This document shows, piece after piece, positions 23,865-38,860 of a DNA stretch of 64,000 nucleotides. A program made the translations under genes and the position numbers. The notes below the pieces were generated by a model that was given only the letters and a program-made list of their open reading frames with translations, was not told where the DNA came from and did not search any database. Within the stretch, counting starts at the first letter, position 1. The number at the start of each line of letters is the position of its first letter. Source of the DNA: Polytrichum commune (lineage: Eukaryota > Streptophyta > Polytrichopsida > Polytrichales > Polytrichaceae); NCBI GenBank assembly GCA_950295325.1, contig OX485803.1, forward strand, positions 19,282,001-19,346,000. Direction: 5' to 3'.

Positions 23865-24090
23865 TGTATACAAGTGTACATCTCATCCATCCATCCAACA
23901 TAAAAACTTGACCCGCCCTCTATGTTTGTGGCTGATTCATCTCAAATGACTTGGACTAATCTAATCCAGGGTCATTATAGATAGTTTCAGTGTCAAATCA
24001 ACTAAAAGCACTAACCTCTAGGTTGCCTACTACTTCAAGCTTACACGTTGGATGGTATGAGAGGGACTCTCTCTCTCTCTCTCTCTCTAA
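23865..24090. mobile_element. Family F inverted-repeat element, copy 1
   Basis: It starts with 'gtacatctcatccatccat', continues 'ccaacataaaaacttgac', and ends with the inverted words 'acacgttggatggtatgaga' followed by a (CT)n run. Relatives occur at 26,930-27,478 (two tandem copies) and about 42,815-43,020. Confidence 0.55.
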
Positions 24091-24359
24091 AATGAGAGGC
24101 ATTGTAGTTGCTCATGAATATATAATACTTTGATGTACACAATTTATGTAATACATACACAACTAGGATTGTGGGGCCTAAACCACACTTCCCATTTGAC
24201 ACAAGCGGTCATTAGGATATGACTTGGTTTACATATGTCAAGTCCAATTCATAATCGTCATAAATTGGACTCGACACATGTAAATGGGGTCATGTTGCAA
24301 TGACTGCCCATGTCAAATATGAAGTGTGTTCTAGGAACACGTTTTCTAGTACATTGATT

Positions 24360-24850
24360 ATCTCAAGTAGTGTGTATTACTATTGGAGTTATGCAATGCT
24401 ATAACTAGTTAATGAGACTGCAAAATTTTACCAAGGAAAATCATTAATGTTCTATAACATGCAAACAACCTATTGAAGTTTTGTTACTAAAAATTGAACT
24501 CATGAGTAAGACATTATTATGCTGCATAGCTCCAAATTGCAACACACTAATTGGGATAATCAATGTAATGATATAAGGTATGTTCTCCAACTTCTACCAA
24601 TTAGATTCACTCATGTTGCATTTTGCAAATCCATGATGAAACATGTGCAAAAGCCGGACCTCCTTTGATTCAATTATGATTATCGGAAGTGCATGTTTGT
24701 TGATTTCTTAACTAGATACATAGGTTCTCCCAACTGTGTTCACTATTGAGTGCAGAGTAAGTAGTCCAACATCTTTTAAACATGTGTCTTTCCAATGTTT
24801 GCTCTTTGATACTCACCGAACCACATACCAATCAATTATAGGGGTTTGAT
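24360..24850 (-). mobile_element. Family K repeat, copy 3 (reverse)
   Basis: The reverse complement reproduces 'gagcaaacattgg', 'cacatgtttaaa', 'aacctatgtat', 'aaatcaacaaacatgcac' and 'aaaggaggtccgg' in family-K order. It has no insertion at the site occupied by the 1.95-kb segment in copy 2, so it defines the empty site. Confidence 0.6.
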
Positions 24851-25038
24851 TGAGAAAACGAGCCACTTAAGACCCATCTACCTTACACACAAACTTGTAT
24901 ATACTGCACCCAACCATGCATGATGTATTATCGACAAAGTTTTTGCAAGTTTTGGACATTTGACACACAAAAACTTGCAGCCCAAAAAAAGTGTACATCA
25001 ATTGACACACACAATTTAGAATTTGACATGCAATATGA

Positions 25039-25410
25039 GGGCCGGTCCGCATGGGGTCCCAAGTCCCACTCATGGAGACAAATGTCCCAACTCTTGAGCC
25101 TCAAGAAACCATAAACATACGGGCTAATCACCATTAAAAACGGATCTTGATTATTTTCTACAAAAACATTCACGGGACTTGTGTTGAGAGTTGTGTCTAG
25201 CTTTTTGCTCAACCCAACTCTCAACACAAGTCCCTAGCCTCACCTCCAAAACGTGTTGCCACGTAGGCATCCATGTCATACTTGGGACTAGAGACTTAGG
25301 ACTTGAGACCCCATGTGAAGTGGTAAGTAAGTCCCAACTACCATGCTCTCAGCAGCTAAGATTGCACGGATCAACCTCAAGTGACTTGGGGACCCCATGT
25401 GAGCTGGCCC
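25039..25410. mobile_element. MITE with TGA target duplication, family B, copy 1
   Basis: It begins GGGCCGGTCCGCATGGGGTC and ends with the inverted partner GACCCCATGTGAGCTGGCCC. TGA flanks both sides (25,036-25,038 and 25,411-25,413). In the middle lies a second inverted repeat ('gggacttgtgttgagagtt' and 'aactctcaacacaagtccc'), so the 372-bp element could fold into nested hairpins. Related copies fill 59,422-60,284. Confidence 0.8.
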
Positions 25411-25413
25411 TGA

Positions 25414-25934
25414 CTAGTGAAGAAAAAAACCACACGTCAATGGACACGTTAGAAAATTGAAATGACACGTACTACCCAGCATGTGACATGCTAGAAGAAG
25501 ATGTAGATGTCGATTGACATTCATTTTTGTTTTTGGCAACGCCACGTGACCCTTTGGATTTGGAGTTGAGTGTGAAAATGAGATTTTGTGAAGACGTACA
25601 CACTAGGAAGGAAAGGAAGGGAGGGGGGGGGGTGACTCATGATGGCAAGGACCGTGTAGACGACTAGCTAGGCTTACTTATGGCATAGAGTAAAGGGAGC
25701 ATTTTACATTAATAGGCAATTGGGGAGCATATATATTTGAATTCCCACATGATTGTGTCACAGGTCAAGCCCCTTGTGCTGGCTACAGGCCTAGGCCTGC
25801 CTGTTCCAAAATAGGTGGGCGGTGGCTCCCTTGCCTTTTTAATATATAGCCCCCGCTCAGCAGCTGCCTACGAGGCATTCTCTCTTTTCCTCCCCCTCCC
25901 CCCCCCCCTTTATTCCCCCGGCTCACGAACGAAC
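25414..25934. other. Gene-free stretch, nothing identified
   Basis: Contains G-runs and C-runs of about 10 bases and no credible gene. Confidence 0.4.
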
Positions 25935-26895
25935 GCGGAAAGATGAAGGGTGAAACGACGGAAAGAAACATGCGAAGGAGGAAAAGAAGGAAATTTGATG
26001 CATGCGGTATTTGATGAGCCATGGTGGTGGTGATATTGGAACATATTTTTTTAACCCCCGGACGCGGAAAGATGAAGGGTGAAACGACGGAAAGAAACAT
26101 GCGAAGGAGGAGGAGGAAATAAAGGCGGTATTTAACGAGCCATGGTGGTGGTGATATTAGAGCATATTTAACCCCCGGACGCGGAAAGATGAAGGGTGAA
26201 AGACGGAAAGAAACACGCGAAGAAGGAGGAGGAAATACATGCGGTATTTAACGAGCCGTGGTGATGGTGATATTGGAGCATATTTAACCCCCGGACGCGG
26301 AAAGATGAAGGGTGAAAGACGGAAAGAAACACGCGAAGAAGGAGGAGGAAATACATGCGGTATTTAACGAGCCATGGTGATGGTGATATTGGAGCATATT
26401 TAACCCCCGGACGCGGAAAGATGAAGGGTGAAAGACGGAAAGAAACACGCAAAGGAGGAGAAGAATAAAATTTGATGCAGGCGGTATTTGATGAGCCATG
26501 GTGGTGGTGATATTGGAGCATACTTAAGCCCTGGACACGGAAAGATGAAGGGTGAAAGATGGAAAGAAACACGCGAAGAAGGAAATTTGATGCAGGCGGC
26601 ATTTGATGAGCCATGGTGGTGGTGATATTGGAGCATACTTAAGTCCCGGACGCGGAAAGATGAAGGGTGAAATGACGGAAAGAAACACGCAAAGGAGAAG
26701 AAGGAAATGCAGGCGGTATTTGACGAGCCATGGTGGTGGTGGTATTGGAGCATATTTAAGCCCCGGACGTGGAAAGATGAAGGGTGAAATGACGGAAAGA
26801 AACACGCGAAGAAGGAGAAGAAGGAAATTTGATGTAGGCGGTGTTTGATGAGCCATGGTGGTGGTGATATTGGAGCATACTTAAGCCCCGGAGAG
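25935..26895. repeat. Satellite-like tandem array, unit 115-125 bp, about eight copies
   Basis: The marker 'gagccatggtggtggtgata' recurs at 26,016, 26,137, 26,253, 26,369, 26,493, 26,608, 26,725 and 26,850. Each unit continues with 'ggagcatatttaa', 'ggacgcggaaagatgaaggg', 'gaaagaaacacgcgaag' and a purine-rich run of variable length. Minus-strand frames across it (rich in HHHH, FFPSF and LHLSAS) are products of the repeat, not genes. Confidence 0.92.
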
Positions 26896-26929
26896 AGAGA
26901 GGGAGGGAGAGAAGGGGGGGGGGTGTATT

Positions 26930-27478
26930 GTATATGAGCGTACCTCTCGTCCGTTCATGCAACGTGAAAGCTTGACCTCCTTCTATAGGGGGTGTTGCCA
27001 AGTTTCATTGAGAAGGATCTCGAGTAGACTAATTCGGGGTCTTTGGAGCTGATTTTTTTGTGCCGAATCAACTTGATGTCAAAAATGTAACCTCCGGGTT
27101 GCATATTATTTACAGGTTTTTATGTTGGATGGAATGAGAGGTACGCTCGTACACGATAATTCCCTCGTTCCTTAAGGTATTCCTTGTTTAGTAAATTTGG
27201 GGGAATGTGTTGTATATGAGCGTACCTCTCATCCCGTTCATCCAACGTGAAAACTTGACCCTCTATAGGGAGTGTTGCCGGGTTTCATTGCGAAGGATCT
27301 CAAGTAGACTAATTCGGGGTCTTTGAAGTTGATTTCTAATGTCGAATCAACTTGATGTCAAAAATGTAACCTCCAGGTTGCATATTATTTGCAGGTTGTA
27401 TGTTGGATTGAATGAGAGGTACGCTCGTACACGATAATTCCCTCTCTCCTTAAGGTATTCCTTGTTTAGTAAATTTGG
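26930..27478. repeat. Tandem duplication of a family F element, unit about 270 bp
   Basis: Two direct copies (about 26,930-27,205 and 27,206-27,478) share 'gtatatgagcgtacctctc', 'gactaattcggggtcttt', 'atgtcaaaaatgtaacctcc', 'gaggtacgctcgtacacgat' and 'ggtattccttgtttagtaaa'. Each copy has inverted ends ('gagcgtacctctc' against 'gagaggtacgctc'). Confidence 0.85.
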
Positions 27479-27597
27479 GGTTAATTCAGCTTGACATTGT
27501 GTTGATTGGGATGCATCAAAGTGGGGGTGATGGTGCTAATTAGTGTGTGGGTCTCATGTGTGATCACTTTTTTTATTTGTTGCCGTTGGTTTTTTAA

Positions 27598-28090
27598 GGG
27601 CCAGGGCTAGATGCCGACCTCTTTGGAGGTGGGCCGCAACACTATTACCCGAGGTGAAAATATGGCAATTATATGCTAGCTTGCATGCTTTCTTTTAGTT
27701 TTAAATAATTGATCTCAAAAGTAGCATCAAGAGTCCCAACTTAATTTTGAGAGGACTCTCTGGAGATGGATCGGTCACAAACCTATGTGGGTCTAGTTTT
27801 TACTAGGCCCCCTTTGCCTTAGCAACAATGGTGGGGGGCCAACTCAAAGAGGTGGGTTGTCTAGCCCTGGCCCTCTTTGAGTTGGACCCCCACCATTATT
27901 ACTCAAGGTCAATACCCAACATGTGTTTTAAAAGTTGATTTAACGCAAGGAGTAGCACCACAAACTCCAAATTAGCTTAATGGGACCCACTTAAGATGAA
28001 TAAACACAAAACCTATGGTATTTAATATTGAACTAGGTCTCTTTTAACTCGGCAATAGTGGTGGGGTCCATCCCAAAGAAAATTGACATT
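27598..28090. mobile_element. Inverted-repeat element with tandem second half, family G
   Basis: GGGCCAGGGCTAGA at 27,598 is matched by inverted TCTAGCCCTGGCCC ending at 27,873. The sequence from 27,873 to about 28,085 then repeats the internal part directly: 'ctctttgagttggaccccca' resembles 'ctctttggaggtgggccgca', and 'gtagcaccacaaactcc' resembles 'gtagcatcaagagtccc'. There is no clear target duplication. Confidence 0.55.
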
Positions 28091-29986
28091 TCCGTATATT
28101 TGGACACATCACTTGTCCAAAAATAATAAAAGATGTGCACTTGTGGGGACAAAAACATCAAACATCAAACAACAACAACAACAACAACAACAAACGTAAC
28201 AACACAACAACCACAACTTCAAATGTTTGTATTCCATGTTTGCCAACCATCCGTATTTGTGTAATTTTGCGATCCAGTGTACGTCATATTGGTGGTTGAA
28301 ATTGTCCCAAATTCATGCACAAATCCAAATATACTCAAATTCTAGTTAGAGGTGGGTCTCTAGCCTTCACCTTATTTGAGTGGCATATGACAAAGCTTGT
28401 AGTTGAGAATGGACGCCAGAAAGACATGTGTTATAATACGGTTGGACTATGTGCTCAAAGTATTTTGACCATTCTAGGTCCTACATTTATGAGATTGGCA
28501 TTGCTTGGTCTTTCTAGATAAAAAATATCAAATTAGACACACATCATTATTCAACCTTCTATTTTTATGTTTGGAATCGAAATTTGTCAATTACCTTGTG
28601 GCCAATTGCTAGTAGATCAATGTACACTACACTATATATATGATATTTAGTGTCACTTACTATTCGGGATTACAAAATGCTATATATTTTTACCATTGGT
28701 GTAATTTTTTGTAAAGTAAAAGTTGTTTATGTTTTATAAGGTCCAAACAACCAATTTGACATTTGTTGATATGATATGAAATATACAGTAAATAGAAATA
28801 GCGTTGCGTGATTCCAAATAGTAAGTGACACTAAATACACTATTTTAGTGTGATGCACGGGCAGCTCATGCCGATATTAGGGCCATTTAAAAAAAAACCA
28901 TTGTTGGTACTTTGAGTCACAATTGCATACTCCCCAAAGGGCGTTGTGGAAGAATCGTACAAAATCCACCTATCTTATACTTTCCCTTTGGAAGAGCTAT
29001 CTCTCTATTTGGGGAAGTACTTTTGTTTGATTTGATCACATGTTGAACATGCTTGAACGTTGGAAGAAAATGGGGGCACAATGCATGGTGGAATCTTAGG
29101 GCTCGCATAACTAAATTTGGAGGCTAAGTAATGCTATGGGCAAACACTTAAAAGGAAGAAAAAAAGTTTTTCAACATAAAAAGAAAACCTTTGACTTCTT
29201 GTGATTTTTGCGTCTTAAGTTTGATTATGGGACTTGAAATGATAATTTACACGATGCATGATGTCTCATGAGATGAGACAATTATTTAGCCAATCTAATA
29301 GTCAAAATCGGAACTGCTCGCATATCTTAAGATCGTATTGATGCTAACTATCATTGTTTTTGTCATACTTGTCCATTTTGTACATTGTTATCACACATCA
29401 ATTGACAAATTTAAATTGGATGCAAGTCGCCATTGAGAAGTCCCATTGAGGGTACATAGACAAAGGAGAGGCAAAGCAATGGAGCGGTACCTATCCCCCC
29501 CCCCCTCCCCCCTTTGTTTAAATATCTACAATATGGGGAAAGTCATCATGAAAGTTTGATTTTTTTAAGTAACTTAGATTATTAGCCAAGTGAAATCAAA
29601 TTCAAGTGATTTCAATCACTATCAAAATTGCAGTTTCTATTAAAAATTATGTTTTAAATGTTATAATGACTATCAATAACTATATTGCATAACATTATTT
29701 AGCTTCTCCATTTCACTCTCGTTCTTAAAGGAGAGAGGAGGGTAGGTTGACATGATGGTCCCACCAACCATGTATCCTGCATATTGAGGTTACACAATTG
29801 CATGTAGGTATAAATATCTGGCACATGCATGGGAGGTACGCCTAGATTAATTTTAGGTATGATTATTCCCACAGTGACACCAGATTGGCTTGAACAAAAT
29901 ATACAACACACGCATGCCATGTAAGCCCAAATTAACTAATGGTATTCCTTGATTAGTGACCATTTGCCGTTGATGACTATTGGATA
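28091..29986. other. Gene-free stretch with repeats and microsatellite
   Basis: Contains an (AAC)n run at about 28,168-28,194, a family-N copy at about 28,360-28,480, and at about 28,629-28,855 an element that matches the first 150 bases of the window. Nothing in 28,900-29,980 is recognised. Confidence 0.45.
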
Positions 29987-31400
29987 ATGAACAATACTCA
30001 AGCTAAGTATACCCAAATTGTGGAGGATGCCCATAATAGAAGGGGCATAGCGCCCCAAAAATTTCCGGCTCCAGAGTGTATTGGTCTACAACTCAATGGT
30101 GTTATGTGTCATTATAATTGTATGGATACATTAGAAAGTTCATTCTCCATGGTTCTCTTCTCAAGGCTAATTCCAAAGCATGTCTTCACATCACACTTTG
30201 TGATGCACCCTAGATGCAAGGCCTTTGGAGGTGTACATGGCTAAATGGAGTAACAATCCCAAAATCTACTGAGTCCTCATATCATTTGCCAAGAGTGCAC
30301 ATGTGCCCATATCTCACAAAGCTTGAGGCTCATGAACACACATTACATGGGCAACTAGAGAAAACACCATTTAGAGTTGTGCCACTTATGCAACAAAGTA
30401 AACATGTGGATTCGCCTCCTTAGTCTAATTATCTATGTACAAATCCAACCCTCAATAACCCAAACCATTCTAAAACACTAATACCAAAAGGAAAACTCTT
30501 ATGAGTGTAGGGAGACTACAAGAGAACACAAATCCATGACGGGTTCTACACATGCCACATGGTTGAGAATAATTCCAGCATCCAACTCATAGAAGTCAAT
30601 GATGTCATCAAACATAGAGAAGATCAAATACCAAACCCTAGTAGACATTGTGGAAGATGAAAACCAATTTGTTAACGTCAACATCATCACCAATAATGTC
30701 TGAGGAGACATATACACTCTCAACTCAAAATATGTTAAAAATACTCGTGCATGAAACAAATCCACCTCATAGCTCTCAAATATCTCACAATGCTAGCGTT
30801 TGCTAAAGGCTTGTTTACGCATTTAAGCCAGGTGAGCTATGTAGCTACCTAAACCCTACACGTGCCATCTTTAAATCAAAACTCTGATCCCCAACTCAAC
30901 GCAAAACACTTGCCACAAACTTGAAACCACTAAGTTATGTATGAGTTTTGTATCACTATCATAAATAAGAAGACTGCATTTATAACCACTCAATAAGGCT
31001 CTATCTCATCACGAATAGCTCCCCAATCAACAAATGTGGACGAAAACGAAGATACTGCAGGACTACATTATTTTTGTTGTTGTTGTAGGCCTCCTCTCTC
31101 TCTCTCTCTCTCTCTATGTGTTCAAACTCCGTCTTTATGATCACTATCTCAAGTTCCGACACTTTTACACGTCAGTAGTTTGAATCGTTGAATTATGATT
31201 TCGACGATGTTGTTGTCAATGTACTCATGTTGTCTCTTCTGAAGATTAATTGCACACGGAGGTGAGCATTGCCATTCTGGTCAGTGGTACCTACTCTAAC
31301 TTATTTTTAAAGACATGGACGAAGCTGCCACTGTTTCACTAACTTATTCAATATATTCTATACTTTGCGAGCCTTATCCTCAATTTTCAAGTTCCAAATG
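29987..31400 (+). other. Coding-like but broken plus-strand sequence, not recognised
   Basis: Overlapping plus-strand frames at 29,987-30,244 and 30,214-30,423 continue, with stops and shifts, to about 30,800. The composition is more protein-like than the surroundings but I recognise no domain. A (TC)n run sits at about 31,090-31,113. A decayed retroelement gag or other gene relic is possible. Confidence 0.25.
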
Positions 31401-31423
31401 CCCCGACAATCATTCGTTGATGG

Positions 31424-31715
31424 GGAGGCCACACATTCAAAAACACTGGTTTCGAAGCGGAGTTCAAGGGGCTGAGGTGCTTGACATGTGCCTAATCTTG
31501 AGGAGCTCGGTTTCAAGGTCAGTTTCTCTAGTGTTTTTGATTAAAAAAACCATCTGTTTTTTACTCCAATGAAAAGCTGAAAACGAACAATTTAAAGGAG
31601 GAATCAACTTTGAAACCAAGCTCCTTAAGATTAGGCACATGTCAAGGCTAAGACTTTTTTACTGTGGCCCACCAGTCTCCATTTTGAAACCAGCATTTTC
31701 GGATGTGTGGCCTCC
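31424..31715. mobile_element. Foldback element with long inverted repeats
   Basis: Left end GGAGGCCACACATTC and right end ATGTGTGGCCTCC are inverted. Moving inward, 'ctggtttcgaa' pairs with 'ttgaaaccag', and 'cttgacatgtgcctaatctt' pairs with 'aagattaggcacatgtcaag' perfectly over 20 bases, followed by 'gagctcggtttcaa' against 'ttgaaaccaagctc'. The 292-bp element could form a near-continuous hairpin with a loop of about 80-90 bases. It lies about 1 kb downstream of the CFIm25 stop codon. Confidence 0.75.
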
Positions 31716-32682
31716 AACATGAGTGGTTTGTGATTTAAAGGATCTGTCCTCTAATGTCTCGATAGAATTGTCAATTGCAATCCATCTTTAAAACTATTGC
31801 AAAACTGGTAAAAGTAAACCATGAAATCTGACACTTGGGGGTGAGTTGTCTTGTTTTAATGAAGGGAGAATATGCCAATGCCGTCACAGCAATCACCAAG
31901 TAGGACAGAAAACATTTAGTGTGTTCACATGTTTCTCTTATAAATCCACTATGGGGACCTTGTACCGGTTGCAAAACTGTCACAACACAACTTTGCCAGA
32001 GAGTTCACACGTCCAATGCACACCCACGTCCAGACTCAACTTTCTCCAATCAAGTCTCTTTTAAAGAGAGAGGACTTCAGTCAACATCCAGCGTGCAAGA
32101 GTTTCAAGGTGTAGACGAAAGCATTTCATAATGTTCTGTGTCGAACATGTCAAGAGGGTTCAACTAGGTACTCATGTAGAAAAAGGGGCATCTCAGTAAT
32201 GGTAACAGACACTCATCGTAGTATCATGCCTCTTCTCACTTCCTCAAATTCACCAATAAATCTCCAGGACTGCAGAAAAGCAGTGATATGAGAAGGGATA
32301 GCAATAGAGGTGGCAAATCTAGACCCTTACTAAGAGTGAAGGACTAGACACATTTTACACTGGTGTTCTGCAACTAAACTGAATCCCCTCGCACTAAATG
32401 TCTCTTGTGGAATTGCCAAGTAATAACAGATGTTGTATGCACATGATCATTTTCCAAAGCACTGTTGACAACAGTGAGTGTTTTGAATTGAATGACCCTG
32501 TACTGGTTGGCGGGCATGGATTGCAACCTATCTGTGAACAGAATATGCACAATCTCTACACATGAATCTTCCCAGTACAAATGTCACCCACCAAGGCTGA
32601 CCGATTTTGATAAGGGACAGCCACAGAATTATCAACTGTAAGGTACTCCATGGCATTGGTGATACCGATTTGGAGCAGATTC
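31716..32682 (-). other. 3' flank of the CFIm25 gene, no separate gene supported
   Basis: Lies directly after the CFIm25 stop codon on the minus strand. Short frames on both strands lack recognisable domains. Part of it is presumably 3' untranslated region, but no unambiguous polyadenylation site can be assigned by eye. Confidence 0.4.
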
Positions 32683-36347
<3,665 letters not shown>

Positions 36348-36780
36348 TTTGGCCGACGGGACCTTGGCACCTGATCGCCTTACAACAGAATACGTCTCCC
36401 CCGAATCAACACATTTCTGGTCCGCTTCTCTTCTCTCCTCTTCTCTTCTCTCCTGCCTGTGTCTTCTTCCCGCTCCTGCTGTTTCAGATCCCTGATAGCG
36501 ACATTGAGAACAATGATGATGCGTCTCTCAAAAACCAATAACGAAAAGCAATGCGACAGGACAGTCGCGCGTCCCGAGAGCTTCGCGAGCGAGCGATTGT
36601 TGCCACACCTGTCCCGCCAATTTGCTTCCCTCGGTCTCTTCGTCAGCAGGGTTTAGGGTTTCTGGCTCCACAGATTCCATCCGAATGGACGGATGAACTT
36701 TCGTGGAGTAAGCACTTGACACTCCTCCCTCTACACTCTTTATGGGTATTAGTGTCACGTCCACTATTTGTGAAGGGCCT
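36348..36780 (-). promoter_or_regulatory. Probable 5' UTR and promoter region of CFIm25
   Basis: Directly upstream of the CFIm25 start codon. It is GC-richer than the surrounding DNA, notably 36,550-36,640 with several CG dinucleotides, and it contains pyrimidine-purine tracts ('ctcttctcttctctcc'). Overlapping open frames on both strands show no domain. The transcription start cannot be placed exactly. Confidence 0.4.
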
Positions 36781-36787
36781 AAACTAG

Positions 36788-38682
36788 ATGCCTAGAGGTC
36801 TCCAAGCACCACTTCCCCTAATTGCCAAATACGTCAACATATTTAACCTTATTAAGTATATCTCCCATTTATACATCCCACGACAACAAAATGTAAACCC
36901 ATACACATACATACACAACATTGCTCCTACCCTCGATACCCCCATTGGTTTTACCTTAAACAAATACTCAATCCCATGCATCCAATGGTTCTAAAACCAA
37001 TACCAACAATTTCACAACTCTTCACTTATCCCAAAACTCTACCCCCTTTCTCCAAGATTTCGCAACCGAACTAATATGGCTTACCAAGAGACACCTACTT
37101 GACCCCCCCCCCTCCCCCTCCCAACCAACGCCACTGCATAAAACAAGCCTTCACGCACAACAACCTTCCCTCCTCCACAGTAGCCTTCACACACTCAAAT
37201 TACTCCAGCCCCCTCACATGCCCCCTCAAACTTCATGACTATCACTCTCCCCACGCAAGAGACACGCTCTTCAATGCCCACAGCAATGCATACTCCACCC
37301 AATGGCCAAGGAGAGACCTGGCCCACCCACTAGACCATGAGGCCCTTACTACCATAATCCTACCATGCGAAAGTCGGTACATCGAAGGACACCCACTTAT
37401 TGCCCACGCTTGACACCCAAGTACTTGCCCACCCAAACCCACACATCCTCACATACTTCCCCCAAGTGGGATTATGATCGTATTTTGCTTGAACCAAACC
37501 CATATCATCACTATCCTCTGGGAACACCAACTTTGGACACCCTCCATGATATCCATCTTTGCATAATAAGTATAACATTGATCTGAAGGAAAATGAGAAC
37601 ACCCCCCCCCCCCCCCGGTTCTCATTCTATACATACCCACAACTCAAGTACCCCACCATGGCGAGGAAAATACCATTGGATTAGGAATTACCATCATGCA
37701 TGCAACCTCCAACATGCCTACCGACCCCCTTGAAACCAAAACATCATACAAGCAAAATTAACAGCTCACCAACTCACCAAATAGAACACAACACATTTAA
37801 TATGTTTGTAGACATCTTCAACTCCACCTACCTTATCAACAACCACCTTCACCACCCCCTCCTTTTAATGCAACCACCGTGACAAATTACTCATCCAAGA
37901 CACATCAACACTTATTACACCATGATGCCCCCCTTGCCTTCCGAAATATCAACACTCCTCGATAATGATGGTACATGTAAATTAGCCAGTTCCAACACCA
38001 ACAAAACCCCCACCACGTAATACTCCCCCAAACATATTACCCACACCATTCCTTTCCGGCACTCCAAAATACTCATGGAACAACCCAATAACACACCCGT
38101 TTGTCACCTCCAACTCTACATAGAGAAATAATAGACATGTCAAGTCACAATCACAATCCTACCCCAATACCCACATGTAGCCAAGTGGATCAACAACCCA
38201 ATAGTCCACTTCTGTGTCTCTAATTTTTATGGTCAACATCCCAATGTACAAATGCAAAAATCACACAAACACTCAAACTCATGTATGGACAACATATGGG
38301 TAATCAAAGAAAACACGCCATCTGGTCCATTTAATTCCCCCCACCCATTATGCCAACCATGGGGTTGTGTAATGTCATGTTGACAACTATGTGGGGCTGA
38401 TGAGTGTCTCCACCTCCTCGCCATGTGCGCCAACCCCACCATCAACAACATTTGTATGGCTAGACACAACCAAGTGGTTTGGCAAATACACAAACCACTC
38501 CTCTCCCACTACACCACTCACAACACCGTCCTGATGCCCACTAACACGTATCTTTGAGCCCCACCAAACAACACAATTCCCACATGGCTACACCACTGCA
38601 TTTGCACCACATGTACATGCCAATGACTCGCCCAACTCAAACCTACCATCATAATTATCACCATCACCTCCCCACCACACAC

Positions 38683-38713
<31 letters not shown>

Positions 38714-38860
38714 AACTATACTACCCAAAACTCCAACTTACGTTTTGATAAATTCATCTTCTATGAAGACTACAACCCCACACAACAACTCAACAAATTT
38801 ATTAAAAAAAACAACATAAACACCAAACACTCCACTGATTATCCCAATTGGTGTGTGTGG
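36788..38860 (+). mobile_element. Decayed LINE: part of RT C-terminus, RNase H and C-terminal RHN region
   Basis: C-rich plus-strand sequence with broken frames. An RNase H-like passage (about 37,660-37,860) reads SPTHQIEHNTF and STYLINNHLHHP, parallel to YLINNHIRHP in the 22-kb fragment. Near 38,450 it reads MARHNQVVWQIHKPLL, then NNTIPTWLHHC, parallel to DRHNKAIHKIAHTL and TIPEWL there. Coding-like sequence continues past a 29-base A run at 38,683-38,711 (FDKFIFYEDYNPTQQLNKF). Frameshifts and stops throughout show an inactive copy of the same LINE lineage. Confidence 0.65.
38683..38711. repeat. Poly(A) run of 29 bases
   Basis: A continuous A run. It looks like a retroposon tail, but LINE-like coding continues beyond it, so it is more likely an expanded A-tract within the element. 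Confidence 0.85.

Noticed and set aside
26168-26856. Minus-strand frames of 105-148 codons rich in histidine and phenylalanine
   Set aside because: They are translations of the tandem array; several frames overlap and all repeat with the DNA unit.
25935-26895. Regular spaced repeats that could be mistaken for a CRISPR array
   Set aside because: The whole unit is repeated without unique spacers, there are no cas genes, and the genome is a plant nucleus.
38683-38711. Poly(A) run as the 3' end of a LINE
   Set aside because: LINE-like coding continues for about 150 bases past the run, so it is internal.
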